Shown: positions 1-9,145 of the stretch, in pieces | Layout: every line of letters begins with the position of its first letter | Numbering within the stretch: position 1 is the first letter of the stretch | Origin: Streptomyces sp. yr375 | GTDB lineage: Bacteria; Actinomycetota; Actinomycetes; Streptomycetales; Streptomycetaceae | NCBI RefSeq assembly: GCF_900110755.1 | Contig: NZ_FOFF01000003.1 | Coordinates: 62,001-126,000 of the forward strand | Length of the DNA stretch: 64,000 bases | Reading direction: 5' to 3' | Program-made: the position numbers and the translations under genes | Notes under the pieces: generated by a model | Seen by the model: only the letters and a program-made list of their open reading frames with translations | Told to the model about the DNA's origin: nothing | Database searches by the model: none

Positions 1-984
1 GAGCGGTCGGCGGTCGACGACGTGCTGCGGGACTGGGAGCGCATCGCCCGGCAGGCCGGCGGCAGCGAGGGCGACGGCTGGATCCGCGCCGAACTCGGCG
101 GACGCGGCGAGCGGTGGGGGCAGATCGTGCTGTGCGGGCATCGCGGCGACACGGCGGGCGGACGGCTGCTGGCCGACCGGGCCGCCGAGGCCCTCGTCCT
201 GCACCGCATGCTCGGCGGCACCTCCACCCACACCTGGGAGGAGCAGTCCGCGCAGAGCCTGCTCACCGACCTGATCTCCGGCGTCGTACCCGCTCGCCAA
301 CTGCTGCCCCGGGCCCGGGCGGCCGGTCTCCCCGTCAACCGGCGCACCTTCGTCCCGCTGGTCGTGCGGGACGCAGACCCGGCCCAACTCGACCGGATGC
401 TCCGCCTGTTGGGCCTGCCGGGGCTGGTCGCAGAACTCGCCGAGGGGGCGACGGCGGTGCTGCTGAGCCTCGCCCGCGACCAGGACGCCGACGCGCTCGC
501 CGCGCACTTCGCCGCCCGGCTGCGGACCGAGTCGGGCGAGCCCCGCACGGTCGTCGCGGCGGCCGAGGCGCGCATCGTCTGGGACGACGTGCCCGCCGGG
601 CTGCGCGAGGCCCAGCATGTCGCGGACGCCGTGGCCGACTCCCCGGCCGCCCTCGACCTGCCGGCCGTCGTCCACCTCAAGGACGTCCATCTGCGGGGCC
701 TGGTACGGCTGTTGCGCGACGACCCGCGCGTGCAGTCCTTCGCGGAACGGGAGCTGGACGGGCTGCTGTGCGCGGCCGGGGACGACCTGCTCGCCGTCCT
801 GCGGACCTATCTGGCCACCGGCCGCAACAAGTCCCGCACCGCCCAGCTCCACCACGTCTCCCGGCCCGCGCTGTACCGCAGGCTGGAGGCGATAGAAGGG
901 CGGCTGGGCGTGGACCTCGACGACTTCGAACAGGCCGCGTCCGTGCACATCGCGCTCCTCGCGCACGACGCGCAACAGCCCTGA
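1..984 (+). CDS. PucR-family transcriptional regulator, C-terminal part (5' end outside window)
   Basis: The reading frame is open from base 1, and in-frame residues precede the GTG at 22, so the true start lies before the window. The C-terminal 60 residues carry the PucR helix-turn-helix signature (LATGRNKSRTAQLHHVSRPALYRRLEAIE, quoted in part: GRNKSRTAQ and RPALYRRLE). In this family the effector region is N-terminal and mostly missing here. It sits just upstream of, and in the same direction as, a pyrimidine degradation operon, so control of that operon is a reasonable inference. PucR itself is known as a purine catabolism activator in Bacillus; the ligand here cannot be read from sequence. 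Confidence 0.85.
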   Translation, partial: ERSAVDDVLRDWERIARQAGGSEGDGWIRAELGGRGERWGQIVLCGHRGDTAGGRLLADRAAEALVLHRMLGGTSTHTWEEQSAQSLLTDLISGVVPARQLLPRARAAGLPVNRRTFVPLVVRDADPAQLDRMLRLLGLPGLVAELAEGATAVLLSLARDQDADALAAHFAARLRTESGEPRTVVAAAEARIVWDDVPAGLREAQHVADAVADSPAALDLPAVVHLKDVHLRGLVRLLRDDPRVQSFAERELDGLLCAAGDDLLAVLRTYLATGRNKSRTAQLHHVSRPALYRRLEAIEGRLGVDLDDFEQAASVHIALLAHDAQQP

Positions 985-1031
985 AACATGCGACGACCTG
1001 GGAAAACGGCGGTGAAACATGGGCCGACGAC

Positions 1032-1077
1032 GACGTGACACGGTGGCATGCCGGACGCCCGCAGACGTGACACGGTG
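1032..1077. promoter_or_regulatory. 14-bp direct repeat upstream of the pyrimidine operon
   Basis: GACGTGACACGGTG occurs perfectly twice, at 1032-1045 and 1064-1077, with starts 32 bp apart (about three helical turns). A shorter pair, TGAAACATG, occurs at 982-990 and 1012-1020. Both pairs lie between the PucR gene and the nitrilase gene, which starts at 1140. The helical spacing suggests a regulator binding the same DNA face twice. That PucR is the protein is inference. Confidence 0.45.
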
Positions 1078-1139
1078 CATCTCAAAGCCTGCTTTCGGAC
1101 TTTCTAGCCTTCTCGCACACCGAGCGACCGGAGGTCCCG

Positions 1140-1982
1140 ATGAGCAGAGTGATCCGTGCCGCGATATTCCAGACGGCCTGGACCGGCGACAAGGAGTCGA
1201 TGATCCAGGTGCACGAGCAGGCGGTGCGCGACGCGGCCGCCCAGGGCGCTCAAGTGCTCTGTTTCCAGGAGCTGTTCTACGGACCGTACTTCTGCCAGGT
1301 CCAGGACCCGCAGTTCTACGAGTACGCCGAGCGGATCCCCGACGGCCCCATCGTCGAGCGCTTCCAGGCACTCGCCCGGGAACACGGCATCGTCCTGGTG
1401 CTGCCGATGTACGAGGAGGAGCAGCCCGGCGTCCTCTACAACACCGCCGCCGTGATCGACGCCGACGGCTCCTACCTCGGCAAGTACCGCAAGCACCACA
1501 TCCCGCAGGTCGAAGGCTTCTGGGAGAAGTTCTACTTCCGCCCCGGGAACGTCGGCTGGCCGATCTTCGACACGGCCGTCGGCAAGATCGGCGTCTACAT
1601 CTGCTACGACCGCCACTTCCCGGAGGGCTGGCGGGCGTTGGGGCTGGCGGGCGCGGAGATCGTCTTCAACCCGTCGGCGACCTCACGCGGACTGTCCGCC
1701 TACCTGTGGCAGTTGGAGCAGCCGGCGGCCGCGGTCGCCAACGAGTACTTCGTCGGCGCGATCAACCGGGTCGGCGTCGAGGAGCTCGGCGCCAACGACT
1801 TCTACGGGACCTCGTACTTCGTGGACCCGGAGGCCCAGTTCGTCGGGGAGGTGGCCAGCGACAAGGAGAGCGAACTCGTCGTCCGCGACCTCGATATGGC
1901 CAAGCTGCGCGAGGTCCGCGACCGCTGGCAGTTCTACCGGGACCGCCGCCCCGACGCATACCCCCCGCTGACCGCACCGTAA
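1140..1982 (+). CDS. nitrilase-superfamily amidohydrolase, probable beta-ureidopropionase
   Basis: The protein has 280 residues, normal for the family. The Glu-Lys-Cys triad of carbon-nitrogen hydrolases is visible: E44 in CFQELF, K118 in KYRKHHIP and C155 in YICYDRHFPEG. The ATG at 1140 follows a GGAGG seven bases upstream. The family cleaves N-carbamoyl compounds. Because a dihydropyrimidinase follows directly, the likely step is N-carbamoyl-beta-alanine to beta-alanine, CO2 and ammonia, the last step of reductive pyrimidine breakdown. N-carbamoylputrescine amidase is the main alternative by sequence alone. The protein is cytosolic, with no signal peptide. It is first gene of a four-gene run ending with a nucleobase transporter. 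Confidence 0.85.
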   Translation: MSRVIRAAIFQTAWTGDKESMIQVHEQAVRDAAAQGAQVLCFQELFYGPYFCQVQDPQFYEYAERIPDGPIVERFQALAREHGIVLVLPMYEEEQPGVLYNTAAVIDADGSYLGKYRKHHIPQVEGFWEKFYFRPGNVGWPIFDTAVGKIGVYICYDRHFPEGWRALGLAGAEIVFNPSATSRGLSAYLWQLEQPAAAVANEYFVGAINRVGVEELGANDFYGTSYFVDPEAQFVGEVASDKESELVVRDLDMAKLREVRDRWQFYRDRRPDAYPPLTAP

Positions 1983-2076
1983 CCGGAACACCCGTCGGCC
2001 CGGTGCACGGGGATCGGGCCGGCGGGGCCGAACCGGCTTACGCCACACCAGTGTTGAACACGGTAGGAGAGGGAGT

Positions 2077-3480
2077 ATGAGCAGCCGAACCGTCATCCGT
2101 GGCGGACTCGTCATCACCGCGTCCGACGAGATCCATGCCGACGTCCTGATCGAGGACGGCCGGATCGCCGCCCTCGCCGCCTCCGGCACCTCCGCCGCCG
2201 AGGCCTGGACCGCCGAGAGGGTGATCGACGCCACCGGGAAGTACGTGATCCCGGGCGGGGTCGACGCCCACACGCACATGGAGCTGCCGTTCGGCGGCAC
2301 CTTCGCCTCCGACACCTTCGAGACCGGCACCAGGGCCGCCGCCTGGGGCGGTACGACGACCGTCGTCGACTTCGCCGTGCAGAGCGTCGGACACAGCCTG
2401 CGCGAGGGCCTGGACGCCTGGCACGCCAAGGCGGAGGGCAACTGCGCGATCGACTACGGCTTCCACATGATCGTCTCCGACGTGAACGAGGGCACGCTGA
2501 AGGAGATGGACCTGCTGGTCCAGGAGGGCGTGACCTCCTTCAAGCAGTTCATGGCCTACCCCGGCGTCTTCTACAGCGACGACGGCCAGATCCTGCGCGC
2601 CATGCAGCGCTCCGCCGCGAACGGCGCGCTGATCATGATGCACGCGGAGAACGGCATCGCCATCGACGTCCTCGTCGAACAGGCGCTGGCGCGCGGCGAG
2701 ACGGATCCCCGCTACCACGGCGAGGTGCGCAAGGCGCTGCTCGAGGCCGAGGCCACGCACCGCGCGATCAAGCTCGCGCAGGTCGCGGGCGCCCCGCTGT
2801 ACGTGGTGCACGTGTCGGCGATGGAGGCGCTCGCGGAACTCGCCAAGGCCCGCGACGAGGGCCTGAACGTCTTCGGCGAGACCTGCCCGCAGTACCTGTT
2901 CCTGTCGACGGACAACCTCGCGGAGCCCGACTTCGAGGGCTCCAAATACGTGTGCAGCACCCCGCTGCGGCCCAAGGAGCACCAGGCCAAGCTGTGGCAG
3001 GGCCTGCGGACCAACGACCTCCAGGTCGTCTCCACCGACCACTGCCCCTTCTGCTTCGTGGGCCAGAAGGAGCTGGGCCGGGGCGACTTCTCGAAGATCC
3101 CCAACGGCCTGCCGGGCGTCGAGAACCGCATGGACCTGCTCCACCAGGGCGTCGTCGAGGGGCGCATCAGCCGCCGCCGCTGGATCGAGATCGCCTGCGC
3201 CACCCCCGCCCGGATGTTCGGCATGTACCCGAAGAAGGGCACCATCGCCCCGGGCGCCGACGCCGACGTCGTCATCTACGACCCGAACGCCGAGCAGATC
3301 ATCTCCGCCGACACCCACCACATGAACGTCGACTACTCGGCGTACGAGGGCAGACGCCTCACCGGCCGCGTCGAGACGGTCCTGTCGCGGGGCGAACTCG
3401 TCATCACCGAGCGGGAGTACACGGGACACGCCGGGCACGGCCTCTACACCCCGCGTGCCACCTGCCAGTACCTCAACTAG
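2077..3480 (+). CDS. dihydropyrimidinase / hydantoinase
   Basis: The 467-residue protein is a full-length cyclic amidohydrolase. Binuclear zinc site residues are visible: H65 and H67 in GGVDAHTHME, the carboxylated lysine K156 in TSFKQFMAYPG, H189 in IMMHAEN, a further His in YVVHVS, and the Asp of STDHCPF. It opens dihydrouracil or dihydrothymine to the N-carbamoyl acid, which the preceding nitrilase can hydrolyse. The ATG at 2077 follows GGAGAGGGAGT. It lies 94 bases after the nitrilase and 21 before the oxidoreductase, so one transcript is likely. A D-hydantoinase side activity is common in this family and cannot be excluded. Confidence 0.92.
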   Translation: MSSRTVIRGGLVITASDEIHADVLIEDGRIAALAASGTSAAEAWTAERVIDATGKYVIPGGVDAHTHMELPFGGTFASDTFETGTRAAAWGGTTTVVDFAVQSVGHSLREGLDAWHAKAEGNCAIDYGFHMIVSDVNEGTLKEMDLLVQEGVTSFKQFMAYPGVFYSDDGQILRAMQRSAANGALIMMHAENGIAIDVLVEQALARGETDPRYHGEVRKALLEAEATHRAIKLAQVAGAPLYVVHVSAMEALAELAKARDEGLNVFGETCPQYLFLSTDNLAEPDFEGSKYVCSTPLRPKEHQAKLWQGLRTNDLQVVSTDHCPFCFVGQKELGRGDFSKIPNGLPGVENRMDLLHQGVVEGRISRRRWIEIACATPARMFGMYPKKGTIAPGADADVVIYDPNAEQIISADTHHMNVDYSAYEGRRLTGRVETVLSRGELVITEREYTGHAGHGLYTPRATCQYLN

Positions 3481-3501
3481 GCCCGACTAGGAGCAGCGCT
3501 C

Positions 3502-4521
3502 ATGGACTTCGGACTCGTCCTGCAGACCGACCCGCCGGCCTCGAAGGTCGTCAGCCTGATGAAGCGCGCCGAGCGCAACGGCTTCAGTCACGGCTGGACC
3601 TTCGACTCCGCGGTGCTGTGGCAGGAACCGTTCGTGATCTACAGTCAGATCCTCGCGAACACCAGCAAGTTGACGGTCGGGACCATGGTCACCAACCCGG
3701 GCACCCGCACCTGGGAGGTCACCGCCTCCACCTTCGCCACCCTCAACGACATGTTCGGCAACCGCACGGTGTGCGGCATCGGCCGCGGCGACTCCGCGAT
3801 GCGCGTCGCGGGCCGCGCCCCGAACACCCTCGCCCGGATCAGCGAGGCCATGAAGGTCATCCGGGCCCTCGGCTCGGGCCGGGAGGCCGACCTCGGCGGT
3901 ACGGTCGTCAGGTTCCCCTGGATCAAGGAGGACGCCCGGCTCCCCGTCTGGATGGCCGCGTACGGCCCCAAGGCGCTGAAGATGACCGGCGAGGAGGCCG
4001 ACGGCTTCATCCTCCAGCTCGCCGACCTGTACCTCACCGAGTACATGGTGAAGGCGGTCAAGGACGCGGCCGTCGCCGCCGGCCGCGACCCGTCCGAGGT
4101 GAAGATCTGCGTCGCCGCCCCGGCGTACGTCACCGACGACGACTCGCCCGAGGCGCTCGCCCACGCCCGCGACCAGTGCCGGTGGTTCGGCGGGATGGTC
4201 GGCAACCACGTCGCCGACCTGGTGTCCAAGTACGGTGAGCACTCGGCCGCCGTACCCGACGAACTCACGGACTACATCAAGGCCCGTGAGGGGTACGACT
4301 ACTCGCACCACGGACGCGCCGACAACCCCGACACCGACTTCGTGCCCGACGAGATCGTCGACCGGTTCTGCCTCATCGGCCCCGTCGAGAAGCACATCGA
4401 GAAGCTGAACGCGCTGCGCGAGCTGGGCGTCGACCAGTTCGCCGTGTACGACATGCACGACGCGCAGGAGAAGGTCATCGACGTGTACGGCACGACGGTC
4501 ATCCCGGCGGTCAACGGCTGA
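3502..4521 (+). CDS. LLM-class flavin/F420-dependent oxidoreductase of the dihydropyrimidinase cluster
   Basis: The 339-residue protein has the luciferase-like TIM-barrel pattern: MDFGLVLQTD at the N terminus, FDSAVLWQEPF, GTMVTNPGTRTWEV, and a C-terminal CLIGPVEKHIEKL. Proteins of this subfamily are recurrently coded beside dihydropyrimidinases. No dihydropyrimidine dehydrogenase is present in the window, so a redox step on the pyrimidine is a possible role, but this is inference. The RBS is GGAGCAG and the gap to the hydantoinase stop is 21 bases. Cofactor choice between FMN and F420 cannot be settled by eye, although F420 is plentiful in Streptomyces. Confidence 0.8.
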   Translation: MDFGLVLQTDPPASKVVSLMKRAERNGFSHGWTFDSAVLWQEPFVIYSQILANTSKLTVGTMVTNPGTRTWEVTASTFATLNDMFGNRTVCGIGRGDSAMRVAGRAPNTLARISEAMKVIRALGSGREADLGGTVVRFPWIKEDARLPVWMAAYGPKALKMTGEEADGFILQLADLYLTEYMVKAVKDAAVAAGRDPSEVKICVAAPAYVTDDDSPEALAHARDQCRWFGGMVGNHVADLVSKYGEHSAAVPDELTDYIKAREGYDYSHHGRADNPDTDFVPDEIVDRFCLIGPVEKHIEKLNALRELGVDQFAVYDMHDAQEKVIDVYGTTVIPAVNG

Positions 4522-4663
4522 CCCCCGTCCCGAGGTTCGACCCGCCAAAGATCAACTCCCCATCCCCCCACTCCAGTTCTCCCCTCCCCACCGTCCCCGG
4601 GGAGGGGGCCCGGAGACCCCGCACGGCCTTTCCGGATCCGCCCCTCGTTTGATTGGCCTGCCC

Positions 4664-6193
4664 ATGACCGACACCGCTCCCACGGCGATACCGCCGACCG
4701 CCCAAGTCACCCTCGCCGACGGCCGGGTGGAGATCGCCCCCGGTTCGCCGCAGCCCAGCGGCCCCTACGCCAACGAGGACCTGCTCCCGGTCCCGGTCGA
4801 GAAGCGCACCTGGACGACGTACAACTTCTCCGCGCTGTGGGTCGGCATGGCCCACAACACGGCGTCGTGGACGCTCGCTTCCGGTCTGATCGCCGTCGGC
4901 ATGGACTGGAAGCAGGCGGTGTTCACCATCGCGCTGGCCAACCTGATCGTGCTGGTCCCGATGCTCCTCACCGGGCACGCCGGACCGAAGTACGGCATCC
5001 CCTTCCCGGTCTTCGCCCGCGCCTCCTTCGGCATCCGGGGCGCCAACCTGCCTGCCGTCGTACGGGCGTTGGTGGCCTGCGGCTGGTTCGGTATCCAGAC
5101 CTGGATCGGCGGCGAGGCGATCTACTTCCTCGCCGGGAAACTCATCGGCAACGGCTGGAGCGACGCCGGGAAGATCGGCGGCTACGCCTGGACGATGTGG
5201 CTGTCGTTCGCCATCTTCTGGGCGATCCAGGTCGCCATCATCTACCGGGGCATGGAGACGATCCGCCGCTTCGAGAACTGGGCGGCGCCCTTCGTCCTGG
5301 TCGGCGCGCTGGTGATGCTGATCTGGATGAGCAACAAGGCAGGCGGTTTCGGCCCGTTGCTCGACCAGCCCTCCAAGCTCGGCTGGGGCGGCGACTTCTG
5401 GAAACTGTTCTGGCCGTCCCTGATGGGCATGATCGGTTTCTGGTCGACGCTGTCGCTGAACATCCCGGACTTCACCCGGTACGGAAAGTCGCAGAAGGCG
5501 CAGACCTGGGGACAGGCCCTCGGCCTGCCCACGACCATGACGCTCTTCGCGCTGCTGTCGGTGATGGTCACCTCCGGTTCGCAGGCCGTCTACGGCGAGA
5601 CGATCTGGGACCCGGTACAGCTCGCCGCCAAGACGGACAACGTCTTCGGGCTGCTGTTCGCGCTGGTGACCGTGCTGGTGGCGACCCTGTCCGTGAACAT
5701 CGCGGCCAACCTGGTCTCGCCGGCCTTCGACTTCTCCAACATCGCGCCCCGGAAGATCAGTTTCCGCACCGGCGCCCTCGTGACCAGCGTCCTCGGCGTG
5801 CTGATCTTCCCGTGGAAGCTGTACTCCGACCCGCAGGGCTACATCTTCACCTGGCTCGGTCTGGTCGGCGGTCTGCTCGGCACGGTCGCCGGCATCCTCA
5901 TCGCCGACTACTGGATCCTGCGCCGAGGCAAGCTCGACCTGACCGACCTGTACCGCACGGGCGGCCGCTACTGGTACGACGCCGGCTGGAACTGGCGGGC
6001 CGTGGTGGCCTTCCTCGTCGGTGGCGTCCTCGCGGTCGGCGGCGCGAGCTTCAAGCCGCTGTTCGACGGGCGGCCCGTCCCGGCACTGGAACCCCTCGCC
6101 GACTACGGCTGGGCGGTCGGACTCGGCACCTCGATGGTGCTCTACCTGGCGCTGATGCTGCCGCGCGGACGACAGGAGGCAGACGCCGCCTGA
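4664..6193 (+). CDS. NCS1-family nucleobase:cation symporter
   Basis: About 509 residues with roughly 12 hydrophobic segments from residue 50 onward. It starts with the family's N-terminal pattern NEDLLPVPVEKRTWTTYNFSALWVGMAHN, visible in part as EKRTWTTYNF and ALWVGMAHN, and carries NIPDFTRYGKSQ, typical of Mhp1/CodB/PucI relatives. The ATG at 4664 was chosen over an in-frame TTG at 4649 because homologous starts are short and no RBS supports the TTG. It is the last gene of the pyrimidine set and probably imports uracil, thymine, hydantoin or allantoin. Substrate cannot be fixed from sequence; context favours a pyrimidine or hydantoin. Confidence 0.88.
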   Translation: MTDTAPTAIPPTAQVTLADGRVEIAPGSPQPSGPYANEDLLPVPVEKRTWTTYNFSALWVGMAHNTASWTLASGLIAVGMDWKQAVFTIALANLIVLVPMLLTGHAGPKYGIPFPVFARASFGIRGANLPAVVRALVACGWFGIQTWIGGEAIYFLAGKLIGNGWSDAGKIGGYAWTMWLSFAIFWAIQVAIIYRGMETIRRFENWAAPFVLVGALVMLIWMSNKAGGFGPLLDQPSKLGWGGDFWKLFWPSLMGMIGFWSTLSLNIPDFTRYGKSQKAQTWGQALGLPTTMTLFALLSVMVTSGSQAVYGETIWDPVQLAAKTDNVFGLLFALVTVLVATLSVNIAANLVSPAFDFSNIAPRKISFRTGALVTSVLGVLIFPWKLYSDPQGYIFTWLGLVGGLLGTVAGILIADYWILRRGKLDLTDLYRTGGRYWYDAGWNWRAVVAFLVGGVLAVGGASFKPLFDGRPVPALEPLADYGWAVGLGTSMVLYLALMLPRGRQEADAA

Positions 6194-6212
6194 CGCGCGG
6201 GGTGCAACGGGG

Positions 6213-6246
6213 ACGGCCGGAGGAGCGGTTCAGCTCTTCCGGCCGT
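6213..6246. terminator. bidirectional hairpin between convergent genes
   Basis: A 14-bp stem (6213-6226 with 6233-6246, one G-U pair) closes a 6-base loop. It sits 20 bases after the transporter stop and overlaps the last codons of the convergent lipoprotein gene. There is no long T run, as is usual in Streptomyces. Confidence 0.6.
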
Positions 6247-6901
6247 TCTGCAGAGCGGCCACCGCTTCCTTCGCGGCCTTGATCGCACCCTTGTTGATCT
6301 CGTCGGTGCCGGGCGCCTTCTTCGTCTCGAAGTCGCTGCCGTTGTAGTTGACGACGACCAGCGCGTTGGACACCTGGGCGATGACGACGCCCTCCCGGGT
6401 CTGCTGCTTGTCCTCGGTCGTGAGGTTCACGACGGAGTAGGCCGCGTTCCCGAGCCCGGGGACCACCCCGCCGCCGCTCTTCTCCCCGATGCGCTCCTTG
6501 TACGAACTCTGCGCCGCCTCGTCCGAGTCCGTGATCTCGAAGGAGATGTCGAGCCACCGGTAGTCGTAGCCCTTGAGCGCGTTCCAGGAGCAGGTGCGGC
6601 GCAGGTCGACGTCCGTCGACGGGATCTCCTTGCCGGCCGTCTTGGCCCCCGGCACGAGTGCGGTGAGCGTCTTCGCGGTCACGCTGGTGCAGGGGACGGG
6701 CGCGGCGGAGTACGTCTTGGACGCGGGCGCCGTGGAGGGGCCGGACGACGCCTTCTCGGACTGGGTCTGCTGGGTGTCCTTGCCCGCGGTGTCCTGCGTG
6801 TCGGTCAGCGGACCGGACGACATGGCCCAGCCCGCGCAGGCCAGCACGGCCACCGGGGTCAGACGTGCGGTGAGGGCGAGCGGCAGTGGGAGTGAGCGCA
6901 C
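6230..6901 (-). CDS. DUF3558-like secreted lipoprotein
   Basis: Starting from the GTG at 6901 the protein has 223 residues: a short basic head, a hydrophobic stretch and a lipobox-like VLAC with the acylated cysteine at residue 22. A low-complexity Ser/Thr/Gln linker follows, then a domain with a PCTSVTAK segment and a CSWN cysteine, the layout of DUF3558 lipoproteins. The longer in-frame start at 7063 would place 54 implausible residues before the signal. Function is unknown; such proteins are anchored outside the cell membrane. Convergent with the NCS1 gene. The RBS is weak (GAAAG). Confidence 0.72.
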   Translation of the reverse strand: MRSLPLPLALTARLTPVAVLACAGWAMSSGPLTDTQDTAGKDTQQTQSEKASSGPSTAPASKTYSAAPVPCTSVTAKTLTALVPGAKTAGKEIPSTDVDLRRTCSWNALKGYDYRWLDISFEITDSDEAAQSSYKERIGEKSGGGVVPGLGNAAYSVVNLTTEDKQQTREGVVIAQVSNALVVVNYNGSDFETKKAPGTDEINKGAIKAAKEAVAALQNGRKS

Positions 6902-7140
6902 GACGCACTTTCGTGGGGGACGGTGCGGACGACGTCCGCAGTGCGGACAGGGGACGCCAGTGTCACACGACTCCCTGTGGGGCGGAAGTGCGAACTCGCT
7001 CCGTGGCGGCGCGGTGACCAAGGAGCCTGGACCTATCTGGCATATCGGTACTTCATGCGACATAGGTGTGGTCGGGCGGCGCGACGGGTCGTCCGCCGGG
7101 CGTCGGGGGTGACTCCGGGGCCGCCGCGGCGTAACCAGGC

Positions 7141-7180
7141 CCGTGCCCCGGAGCCTGGTCGTACGGGTTCCGGGGCACGG
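7141..7180 (-). terminator. hairpin downstream of the DNRLRE-domain gene
   Basis: CCGTGCCCCGGA (7141-7152) pairs perfectly with TCCGGGGCACGG (7169-7180) around a 16-base loop. It begins 32 bases after the stop of the minus-strand gene at 7212. It separates that gene from the lipoprotein gene. Confidence 0.65.
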
Positions 7181-7211
7181 CTGGGTGGAGCACTGCGGGT
7201 CCGTACTCGAC

Positions 7212-9047
7212 TCACTGGTAGGCGGGTACGGCCCAAGTGGCTTTGTAGCGCCGGTCGTCGGTGGAGTACGACGCGAGGGACTGCGGGCCGCTGGTGGGGA
7301 TGATTCGGATGATCGCGGTCTCCCAGATGTTGGTGTCCGGGTTCGTCTGTGTCTCGGGGCACCCTTGGGAGCAGGTGGAGATCACACGGCCGGTGATGGG
7401 GTCGTTGCCGACGCTCTTGATGAGGGTGCGCTTGGTCACCTCGGCCCGGTTGGCGTAGTTCGTGCACCAGTGGTTCTCGGCACCGGTGACGTACTGCGGC
7501 AGCGGCCAGGTGCCCTGGGAGTCGTCGTAGCAGTCGGTGGCGCCGCTCTTGGAGAACTGGACCATGCCGGCGTTGGCGCCGACCCACAGCCGGTCCGGGT
7601 TGCCGTAGACCGGGGTGAGGTCGTGACCGTACGCCTTCTTCGCGCCGGCCTGTTGGGGCAGGGGCCAGGACTTCCCCCACTTGAGCCGGCCGTCGACGTA
7701 GTCGTACCGGACCAGAAGCTCGTCGCCGACGGCCCACACCGAGTTGCTGCTCGGGTCGTAGAGGACCTCGTGCGCCCCGGCGAGGGACGTGGCCTGGACG
7801 GGCGTGGCACTCCAATTGCCCGGCGCGCCCTGCGCTTTGGAGTAGACCGCGAGCCCGCCGGCGATCCCCGCGGAACCGAAGACCCGCGAGGCGAAGGCGG
7901 CGATGACCGTGCCGTCGGGGAGCATCTCGACCCCGTGCACGTCGCTCGGTTCGCCCACGTTGATCGCCCAGTGGTAGCCGGCGAGCGACGGGTACGGGAT
8001 CACGCCGATGAAGCCGCTGGGGCCGTCACCGGTGACCAGGACCTGTCCGCCGTAGGTGCCGCCGGGGCGCAGCTTGTGTGAGGTGCCGCCTTCCCAGTCG
8101 TCACCCTTCAGCGTGGTGTCGAAGACCGAGTGGTCGGCGTCGGGGATCCACCGCTGGTACGGGCCGGAGGCCGGCCAGACGTCCGGGTCGGCGGAGTCCA
8201 GGAACTCCAGCGCCGCGTGTGCCGCAGGGCGGCCGCCCGGGTACGGCTTGCCGTGGGCGTTCCCGGAGATGATCGGCGTGGAGCCCGTGTTGAACTCGAC
8301 CTCCAGCGTCGGCGCGTTGTACGCGGCGTTGCACGCGGAGTCGGCCGACACCGGGTCCATGGAACAGAAGTCCTTGTAGCCGGTGCTGACGTCCTCCTGT
8401 GCCGAGAACCTGATGCCGTAGTTCGGGAACGAGGCGTCGTCGGCCCAGGCCTTCACCCAGTCGGTGACGTCGATGCGCTGGATACCGTTGGATGCGGCGG
8501 GGTTGGTCTTGTTCGGTACGACGGGGCAGTTCGTGTTGCCGATACCGAACCAGGTGCCCTTGCCCGCACCGACGGTCGGCTGATTGGCCCATGTGATGGT
8601 GGACTGGTCCCAGGGCTTGGTCACCGGGTAGACGCCCATCCACGCCTTCGCGGCGCAGTCGGAGACGTAGGAGTTGTAGACCCGCAGGGTGGCCTTCGAG
8701 ATCGGGGCACCGCGGAGCTTGGAGACGTCGAAACGCATGAAGCTGCGGTACTTCGTGGTGCCCTTGTCGGGCGTACCGACGTGCAGGATTCGTCCCTGTG
8801 AGTGGTCGGCATTGTCCACGTTGCTGATGTAGGTGTCCTGCGACCGGTCGATGATGTTGCCCGGCCCCGTCTGCGCCATGGGGGACGCCGTGGGCGTCGC
8901 CGCCGCGACGGCCGCCGTCGGCACGGCCGTCGCGCCGGTTTTGGCCGCCTGGGACGCGGGGACGAGCATCGACGCCAGGAGCACCACCCCGCCTCCCGCC
9001 GCCACCAGGCATCTCCTCATGAGACACCATGGAGTGTGACGTTGCAT
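7212..9047 (-). CDS. exported DNRLRE-domain protein
   Basis: The 611-residue protein has a clear signal peptide (basic start, hydrophobic core, ASQA cleavage near residue 34). Residues about 65-250 form a DNRLRE-type beta-sandwich: DTYISN, RSFMRFDVS, ATLRVYN and STITWANQP are its usual blocks. The remaining 360 residues look like a beta-propeller or similar repeat fold, with short D/G-rich strands such as HEVLYDPSSNSVWAVGD; this part may match DUF6528, but I cannot confirm that. Start at 9047 has GAGAGG 11 bases upstream. DNRLRE domains often attach to carbohydrate-active or wall proteins. No catalytic motif is evident, so the function is not assigned. Confidence 0.75.
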   Translation of the reverse strand: MQRHTPWCLMRRCLVAAGGGVVLLASMLVPASQAAKTGATAVPTAAVAAATPTASPMAQTGPGNIIDRSQDTYISNVDNADHSQGRILHVGTPDKGTTKYRSFMRFDVSKLRGAPISKATLRVYNSYVSDCAAKAWMGVYPVTKPWDQSTITWANQPTVGAGKGTWFGIGNTNCPVVPNKTNPAASNGIQRIDVTDWVKAWADDASFPNYGIRFSAQEDVSTGYKDFCSMDPVSADSACNAAYNAPTLEVEFNTGSTPIISGNAHGKPYPGGRPAAHAALEFLDSADPDVWPASGPYQRWIPDADHSVFDTTLKGDDWEGGTSHKLRPGGTYGGQVLVTGDGPSGFIGVIPYPSLAGYHWAINVGEPSDVHGVEMLPDGTVIAAFASRVFGSAGIAGGLAVYSKAQGAPGNWSATPVQATSLAGAHEVLYDPSSNSVWAVGDELLVRYDYVDGRLKWGKSWPLPQQAGAKKAYGHDLTPVYGNPDRLWVGANAGMVQFSKSGATDCYDDSQGTWPLPQYVTGAENHWCTNYANRAEVTKRTLIKSVGNDPITGRVISTCSQGCPETQTNPDTNIWETAIIRIIPTSGPQSLASYSTDDRRYKATWAVPAYQ

Positions 9048-9099
9048 GTGTGAGTCCGCCTCTCACGATCTTGATCCGAAATCGGCACCGGGCACGGAA

Positions 9100-9141
9100 C
9101 GGCTGCGGGCCGTTGAGCACTGCTTCGAGGGCCCGCAGCCG
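9100..9141 (-). terminator. hairpin after the NlpC/P60-like gene
   Basis: CGGCTGCGGGCC (9100-9111) and GGCCCGCAGCCG (9130-9141) form a perfect 12-bp stem with an 18-base loop. It starts 5 bases after the stop codon at 9146-9148. It lies upstream of the DNRLRE gene, so the two are probably separate transcripts. Confidence 0.65.
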
Positions 9142-9145
9142 GCTC

